Origin: CALCNS01 sp937897315
Lineage (GTDB): Bacteria > Bacillota > JAAYKD01
Assembly: GCA_036744005.1 (NCBI GenBank)
Contig: DAINOJ010000016.1
Coordinates: 1-53,355, forward strand
Direction of reading: 5' to 3'
DNA: 53,355 bases
Shown here in pieces: positions 49,451 through 53,355 of the stretch. Position 1 is the first letter of the stretch, and each line of letters begins with the position of its first letter. Position numbers and translations under genes: made by a program. The notes beneath the pieces were generated by a model. That model was not told the DNA's origin and did no database searches. It worked only from the letters and a program-made list of their open reading frames with translations.

Positions 49451-50812
49451 TTAACCTCCGTTAATTCGTTTGTTGGTTGCTGAACTACTTTCCCATATTT
49501 TATCTGCGGTTGACTTCCAGTTCTCTGCGTATTGTGTCGTTTTGTCGCATAGGTGATCAACGCTCTCGTTACTTTGGTAATCAGTATTAGAAGCTCCCGT
49601 CTCCTTGACCATTTGACGAAGCCATTCTGGGTTCTCTAGCATGGGACAAGGTTGAAGCATGTTCTTATTGAAAGGTGCGTTATTGTGATAAGCCATGAAT
49701 AATGGACTCTTCAGTGTTTCTAGTAAACTCGTATTATGAATATTGCAATTTGAGTAGTGGATGAAAACGCAAGGTTCAGCATCGCCTTTTGCATTGATAT
49801 GTAAGTAATTCCGGCCACCCGCAATACAACCGCCTATATATTCAGCGTCATTCTGGAAGTCGATACTGAACAGAGATTTAGTTTTGCGGAAGGCTCGAAT
49901 GCGATGATAAACCATTTCCCTCTGCTCGGGTGTTGGTAATAAATCAGTTACAGCTGAGTTGCCTACTGGCATATAATGGAAAAACCAGGCGAACAATGCT
50001 CCTGCTTCAATGATATAATCAAAGAATTCTTCGCTAGTTATGTCGTTGAAATTGCGACTTGTATAACATGTAGAAATACCAAATGGGAGTTTGTGCTTCT
50101 TTAATAGCTTCATGGCAAGCGCTACTTCGGCGAAGACACCTTCACCACGGCGAGAATCGTTAGCTTCTTCAAAACCTTCCAAAGAAATCGCTGGTACAAA
50201 ATTCTTTATACGAAGCATCTCTTGGCAGAATTCTTCGTCAATTAATGTTCCATTGGTAAAGGAGAGAAATTCACAGTCCGGATGTAATTCACAGATTCTG
50301 ATTAGATCTGCTTTCCGAACTAAAGGTTCGCCTCCGGTGAAAATATACATATAAATTCCAAGTTCCTTACCCTGGCGAATTATAGAATCCATGATCTCTA
50401 AAGATAGATTCAGATGATTGCCATATTCGGAGGCCCAACATCCAGTACAATGCATATTACAAGCGGAAGTTGGATCCATCAAGATAGCCCACGGTACATT
50501 GCATTTCTCTCTAGTTTTTACTTCTTCTTGAATCTCTCCGCCCTTTAAGCTAGCGTTAAAAAGAAAATTTTGAAAAAACACTTTGCGAACACCCGGGTCT
50601 AGCTCATAAAGGCTGAGAATAAGCTGATACCAATTGTTTTTTTCAGTAATAACCTTGCGCACTGCGGTACGTTGAGGCCCATACCACCCATTAGGAGAGA
50701 ATCTATCTACCATATCTATGAGTTTGGGAAGGTTTTCATTGGGATTGCTCTCAATGTACTTAAGTGCTTGATTAATACTAAAATTTTGCATAGTTTCTTT
50801 GACAATACTCAT
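49451..50812 (-). CDS. Radical SAM protein with C-terminal SPASM-like cysteines
   Basis: A 453-residue protein. An N-terminal helical domain (about 10-100) precedes the radical SAM core with the [4Fe-4S] motif CNMHCTGC (118-125), the GGEP motif (160-163) and later barrel strands. C-terminal cysteines at 329, 348, 356 and 389 could bind an auxiliary cluster in SPASM fashion. The family often modifies peptides or proteins, but no precursor peptide gene was seen nearby. Transcribed from a good promoter (50858-50886) next to a perfect inverted repeat, with degV as its partner gene 5 nt downstream. Substrate unknown. Confidence 0.9.
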   Translation of the reverse strand: MSIVKETMQNFSINQALKYIESNPNENLPKLIDMVDRFSPNGWYGPQRTAVRKVITEKNNWYQLILSLYELDPGVRKVFFQNFLFNASLKGGEIQEEVKTREKCNVPWAILMDPTSACNMHCTGCWASEYGNHLNLSLEIMDSIIRQGKELGIYMYIFTGGEPLVRKADLIRICELHPDCEFLSFTNGTLIDEEFCQEMLRIKNFVPAISLEGFEEANDSRRGEGVFAEVALAMKLLKKHKLPFGISTCYTSRNFNDITSEEFFDYIIEAGALFAWFFHYMPVGNSAVTDLLPTPEQREMVYHRIRAFRKTKSLFSIDFQNDAEYIGGCIAGGRNYLHINAKGDAEPCVFIHYSNCNIHNTSLLETLKSPLFMAYHNNAPFNKNMLQPCPMLENPEWLRQMVKETGASNTDYQSNESVDHLCDKTTQYAENWKSTADKIWESSSATNKRINGG

Positions 50813-50857
50813 GTTGCTTCATCCTTTCTTATACTCTTTGGCGTGTTTACTGTCTGT

Positions 50858-50886
50858 ATTATAAGTTCACTTATTACAATAGTCAC
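50858..50886 (-). promoter_or_regulatory. Promoter of the radical SAM-degV operon
   Basis: On the minus strand GTGACT (50881-50886), 17-nt spacer, TATAAT (50858-50863), about 45 nt before the ATG at 50812. Confidence 0.75.
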
Positions 50887-50889
50887 AGG

Positions 50890-50936
50890 ACAAAAGAGCC
50901 AGTGTGTCGTATTATGCGACACACTGGCTCTTTTGT
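50890..50936. repeat. Perfect 20-bp inverted repeat between divergent promoters, candidate operator or terminator hairpin
   Basis: Arms at 50890-50909 and 50917-50936 are exact reverse complements around a 7-nt loop TATTATG. The left arm begins 3 nt from the -35 of the radical SAM promoter; the right arm ends 32 nt before the -35 of the opposite promoter. Its outer AAAAG/CTTTT ends resemble a bidirectional terminator, but its position upstream of both promoters fits an operator better. The TetR-type protein nearby is the obvious candidate binder (inference). Confidence 0.85.
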
Positions 50937-50968
50937 TGCATTTTGGAACAAAACTAAAAAAATGTCCC

Positions 50969-50997
50969 TTGAACACAAAGCAAAAAATCGGTATTCT
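50969..50997 (+). promoter_or_regulatory. Promoter of the radical SAM-like pseudoenzyme gene
   Basis: TTGAAC (50969-50974), 17-nt spacer, TATTCT (50992-50997), 42 nt before the ATG at 51040. Confidence 0.65.
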
Positions 50998-51039
50998 AAT
51001 AGTATCAAGTTATTTGCTTGCTTGGAGGGAATGAACATT

Positions 51040-52068
51040 ATGGATATAGTTACCAATCGTGTACTCATTGAAACAGTAGTCAGAAAAGCGTTGCGCGACA
51101 TTAAAGAAACTCCCGAACGTAGCACAAGAAACCTTGTTGATATGGCGCTAAATTTTTGTGAGGGCCGCTTTCAAAGTAATTTCTTTGAAAGCGCGCAAAC
51201 CATGTTAAGAGACCAGAGAAGCCATTATTATGGGCTGATTCAAGACATCGTAACCCATGTGAGCGCAGAGCGGTTAATAAAGTTTGGTATCAATCTAGGT
51301 TATCAAAGTTGTACGGTGGGTGCAGAGCTTATTCGCACAACTGAAATTGAAGAAGGCTTCAATATACCATGGTCGGTCTCTCTAACTTTAAGTGGTAACG
51401 ACTATAAAACAAATGCGGTGGGATATCACAAAGTCATACATCAAGGACAGGAGTTGGGTGTTTATGCTTGGATGCTGTACTGCCTCCACAGTCCACAATC
51501 TCTATTTGAACTAATAGCAGCGTTCCAAAATCACGCCTTTGTCTTGTACTGTTCTCCTTCTGACCTTAGTGAGGAGGTTTTAGATGAAGTAGAAGCCTTA
51601 CACAATCTAATGTTTGTTGTTCGGGTAGGGAGTGGAGTAGAAAAGGTTTGCCAGCGTTTAAGAGAACGCCAAATATTGTATTCGATTTGTTATACCTATT
51701 CCGAACCAGATGTAAAGCACATTCTTAATGGAGATCTACTCAGTGACGCAGAGCTTTTACACCCAGCTTTTACAGTTTTCTTGATGCAACCAAATTGTAG
51801 ACCCAATATTCAGGCTGCAGTCTACCAGTATGTGGTGAGAGAAAGAAATGCGCAAGCGTATCAGACTCTTCCATGGGATGCAGTTTTTGATAGCTACTAT
51901 ATAGATAATATCATATCGGGAGCCAGTTGCAATATCGGTTTTGAGCCCGATGGTAGTCTAAGTGTTTTTCAAAACGGAAGGGTGACAGCGGATTACAACC
52001 TGTTCAAACAACCGCTTAGGGATATTTTGCAGCTGATCTTTCCGAAAACGCTTCAAACAGGAATTTGA
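51040..52068 (+). CDS. Radical SAM-like protein without the cluster cysteines (putative pseudoenzyme)
   Basis: A 342-residue protein homologous by eye to the divergent radical SAM protein. Shared pattern: KALRDIKETPE/QALKYIESNPN, LVDMALNF/LIDMVDRF, an E..FNIPW/EKCNVPW junction, and IHQGQELGVYAWM/IRQGKELGIYMYI. In the position of CNMHCTGC it has LTLSGNDYKTN, about ten residues shorter and with no cysteine; GGEP is replaced by CLHSP. The C-terminal GASCNIGFEPDGSLSVFQNG parallels GGRNYLHINAKGDAEPCVF. It therefore cannot bind the SAM cluster in the normal way. Start ATG 51040 was chosen over 51031, which nearly touches GGAGG. Its stop directly abuts the tetR-type gene stop. Confidence 0.7.
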   Translation: MDIVTNRVLIETVVRKALRDIKETPERSTRNLVDMALNFCEGRFQSNFFESAQTMLRDQRSHYYGLIQDIVTHVSAERLIKFGINLGYQSCTVGAELIRTTEIEEGFNIPWSVSLTLSGNDYKTNAVGYHKVIHQGQELGVYAWMLYCLHSPQSLFELIAAFQNHAFVLYCSPSDLSEEVLDEVEALHNLMFVVRVGSGVEKVCQRLRERQILYSICYTYSEPDVKHILNGDLLSDAELLHPAFTVFLMQPNCRPNIQAAVYQYVVRERNAQAYQTLPWDAVFDSYYIDNIISGASCNIGFEPDGSLSVFQNGRVTADYNLFKQPLRDILQLIFPKTLQTGI

Positions 52069-52632
52069 TTATTTTTCAGGATTCATTTGCTGGTAGACTG
52101 CTACAGTACCTCTTTGAAATTGATCCTTCAGCTTTGCAACAAACTGTTCTGGAGGCATGCTTTCCTTATCCAAAAGCCAACGCTCAATGGCACAAACGAT
52201 TGCATCTGCAAAAAAGCTGACAGCGAAATCATCTATGTGATCATCGCCAATTAATGTCGATAATTGGATTTTTAACAAAGGAGAAGCGTATTCCCTAAGA
52301 TGATCGGAAAAGGAGTTTTGACCGTTTATTTTTAGAGCTTTGCGATAGAATGACCGATTGTTGTAAAAGTAGATACAAACCCGCTCAATAACAGCCCAAC
52401 GCTCGTCATAATGAACGGAGGTAACACTATCCTTGGCCAATGTAATGAACTCTGTATCAAAAATCCAGTTAACTAGATCATATTTATCTTTGAAATGATA
52501 ATAAAAACTTTTTCGATTCATGTCACACTTCTCACAAATATGAGCCACATTTATCCTCTCAAAGGGAACTTCGTGCATGAGTTCTTTGAGTGCAGTGGCT
52601 AAAGCCTTTTTTGTTATATTTGAATCGGGCAT
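52069..52632 (-). CDS. TetR/AcrR-family transcriptional regulator
   Basis: A 187-residue regulator. The N-terminal helix-turn-helix (about 1-50) reads TKKALATALKELM ... INVAHICEKCDMNRKSFYYHFKDKYDLV, close to the DhaS/TetR_C_8 branch. The C-terminal ligand domain (about 60-180) is helical and unassigned. It converges with the pseudoenzyme gene with zero spacer. It has its own promoter with an inverted repeat across the -10, suggesting autoregulation. Likely controls the radical SAM cassette through the 50890-50936 palindrome, which is inference from position. Confidence 0.9.
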   Translation of the reverse strand: MPDSNITKKALATALKELMHEVPFERINVAHICEKCDMNRKSFYYHFKDKYDLVNWIFDTEFITLAKDSVTSVHYDERWAVIERVCIYFYNNRSFYRKALKINGQNSFSDHLREYASPLLKIQLSTLIGDDHIDDFAVSFFADAIVCAIERWLLDKESMPPEQFVAKLKDQFQRGTVAVYQQMNPEK

Positions 52633-52694
52633 TACTCCACTTCCTTCGACTAAATATACGGTTGCCTGCTTTTAAAACAATGACTCCCAATAAA

Positions 52695-52714
52695 AGCATT
52701 ATACCAGTAATGCT
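52695..52714. promoter_or_regulatory. Inverted repeat over the -10 of the TetR-type gene, candidate autoregulatory operator
   Basis: AGCATTA (52695-52701) and TAATGCT (52708-52714) with a 6-nt centre overlap the TATAAT box. Its half-site does not resemble the long palindrome at 50890. Confidence 0.5.
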
Positions 52715-52726
52715 GTTTTTTTTCAA
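52698..52726 (-). promoter_or_regulatory. Promoter of the TetR-type gene
   Basis: On the minus strand TTGAAA (52721-52726), 17-nt spacer, TATAAT (52698-52703). Confidence 0.82.
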
Positions 52727-52879
52727 CTGTTTTAAGAAAATTGCTTAAATGCTTAACATTGATTGGAAGAAATTTTTTTGGGTTTGATTAACCGAAAACC
52801 CCAAGAAGTTGTAGGAGACGATTGTATTTCCGACTTTCTTGTAAACTATTCTTACCCCTTTAGTAGTGTGATTTGCTTT

Positions 52880-53355
52880 CTATTCATCAACATTCACCAT
52901 CACGCCTGACTTGAAATCCACAGTGAGTTTGTCCACATCGACGATAACCTTCTCAATTAATCGCCAGACGAGCCCCTCGTCATAGTTAATCAAGAAAGAA
53001 GTTTGCTGCTGCATAAAAGCACTCATATCAGAGATGCGTTTCTTCAAATCGTCTTGCCTGATATTTTTTAGCTCTGAATTTTGCTTTTCATCCTTCAGTT
53101 TTGCTATCTCATCAGCAATATCATCATAGTCTGCTTTTGTGTTAACTCGCCTCACGAGCTCAGCCTGAAGAATCTCTAATCGACTATCTATCTCAGATAG
53201 ATCGATGCTTTGCTCTTCTTGTAAGACATTCTGAATATTTTCCTGTAAGATCTCAAGATAGTCGTCCTTATCGCACAACATCTTATTGATTGCTTTCACT
53301 AGCGTCTCTTCAAGATCTGTTTCAGAGATGGTCCTAGCATCGCAAAATCGACCAG
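52880..53355 (-). CDS. C-terminal part of a large serine recombinase, 5' end beyond the window (copy 2)
   Basis: Open on the minus strand from the window edge to a TAG at 52880-52882. It reads GRFCDARTISETDL, KADYDDIADEIAKLKDEK, DDLKKRISDMSAFMQQQ, WRLIEKVIVDVDKLTVDFKSGV. This is the coiled-coil and C-terminal end of a transposon- or phage-type large serine recombinase that integrates or excises mobile DNA. It is an intact-reading sister of the damaged copy at 47490-47963, aligning without gaps over about 470 nt. Whether the catalytic domain exists upstream lies outside the window. Confidence 0.85.
   Translation of the reverse strand, partial: GRFCDARTISETDLEETLVKAINKMLCDKDDYLEILQENIQNVLQEEQSIDLSEIDSRLEILQAELVRRVNTKADYDDIADEIAKLKDEKQNSELKNIRQDDLKKRISDMSAFMQQQTSFLINYDEGLVWRLIEKVIVDVDKLTVDFKSGVMVNVDE

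Noticed and set aside
49010..52068. Precursor peptide (RiPP) gene for the radical SAM protein
   Set aside because: No short frame with a ribosome site and a Cys- or Gly-rich core was found beside the radical SAM gene.

Overview
The window is chromosomal DNA of a Gram-positive bacterium of the Bacillota, most likely an anaerobic member of the Clostridia. The evidence is gene order (rpmB/fakA/recG, plsX-acpP-rnc-smc-ftsY, scpA-scpB, pcrA-ligA), a MurT/GatD pair, a GlnK/GlnL-type two-component system, DAP-type lysine synthesis, strong aGGAGG ribosome sites, frequent TTG starts and a ferredoxin-fused aldo/keto reductase. I cannot name the genus. No rRNA, CRISPR array or replication origin was seen.

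Region 1 (1-9.4 kb) is a metabolic and signalling block: the end of an aspartoacylase/succinylglutamate desuccinylase-like gene, an MBL-fold hydrolase, a methyltransferase on the other strand, a creatininase-family amidohydrolase, a divergent TIM-barrel protein that resembles pterin-dependent methyltransferases, a GlnK-like sensor kinase, a YmfI-like reductase, a GlnL-like response regulator, and topoisomerase III. Region 2 (9.5-18.2 kb) holds twelve tRNA genes (Leu, Leu, Arg, an eight-gene cluster Asp-Phe-Gly-Cys-Leu-Gly-Val-Pro, and Thr), a pair of oligopeptide ABC ATPases without permeases, a D,D-carboxypeptidase, the MurT/GatD lipid II amidation enzymes, CorA and ribosomal protein L28.

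Region 3 (18.2-45.9 kb) is a dense housekeeping block. It covers fatty acid and phospholipid entry (FakA, PlsX, AcpP), DNA repair and recombination (RecG, PcrA, LigA), RNA modification and processing (RsmD, TmcAL, RNase III, RlmD-type), chromosome condensation (Smc, ScpA, ScpB), protein export (FtsY), proteolysis (YlbL, a site-2 protease), wall precursors (LysA, MurB), thymidylate kinase, TypA/BipA and ribosomal protein L32. Many genes overlap by 4 nt or share short spacers. Several intrinsic terminators sit directly against the next gene's ribosome site.

Region 4 (45.9-53.4 kb) is accessory. It starts with a 360-nt non-coding stretch, then a GNAT acetyltransferase, a VOC protein and a doubly frameshifted relic. 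Next come two directly repeated C-terminal pieces of a large serine recombinase that flank a cassette of about 4.9 kb. The cassette encodes a DUF1232 membrane protein, a DegV fatty-acid-binding protein, a radical SAM protein, a divergently transcribed homologue of that radical SAM protein that has lost the iron-sulfur cysteines, and a TetR-type regulator. A perfect 20-bp inverted repeat lies between the two divergent promoters. This cassette is the best candidate in the window for an undescribed system. My working inference is a TetR-controlled radical SAM enzyme/pseudoenzyme pair linked to fatty acid or lipid handling through DegV.
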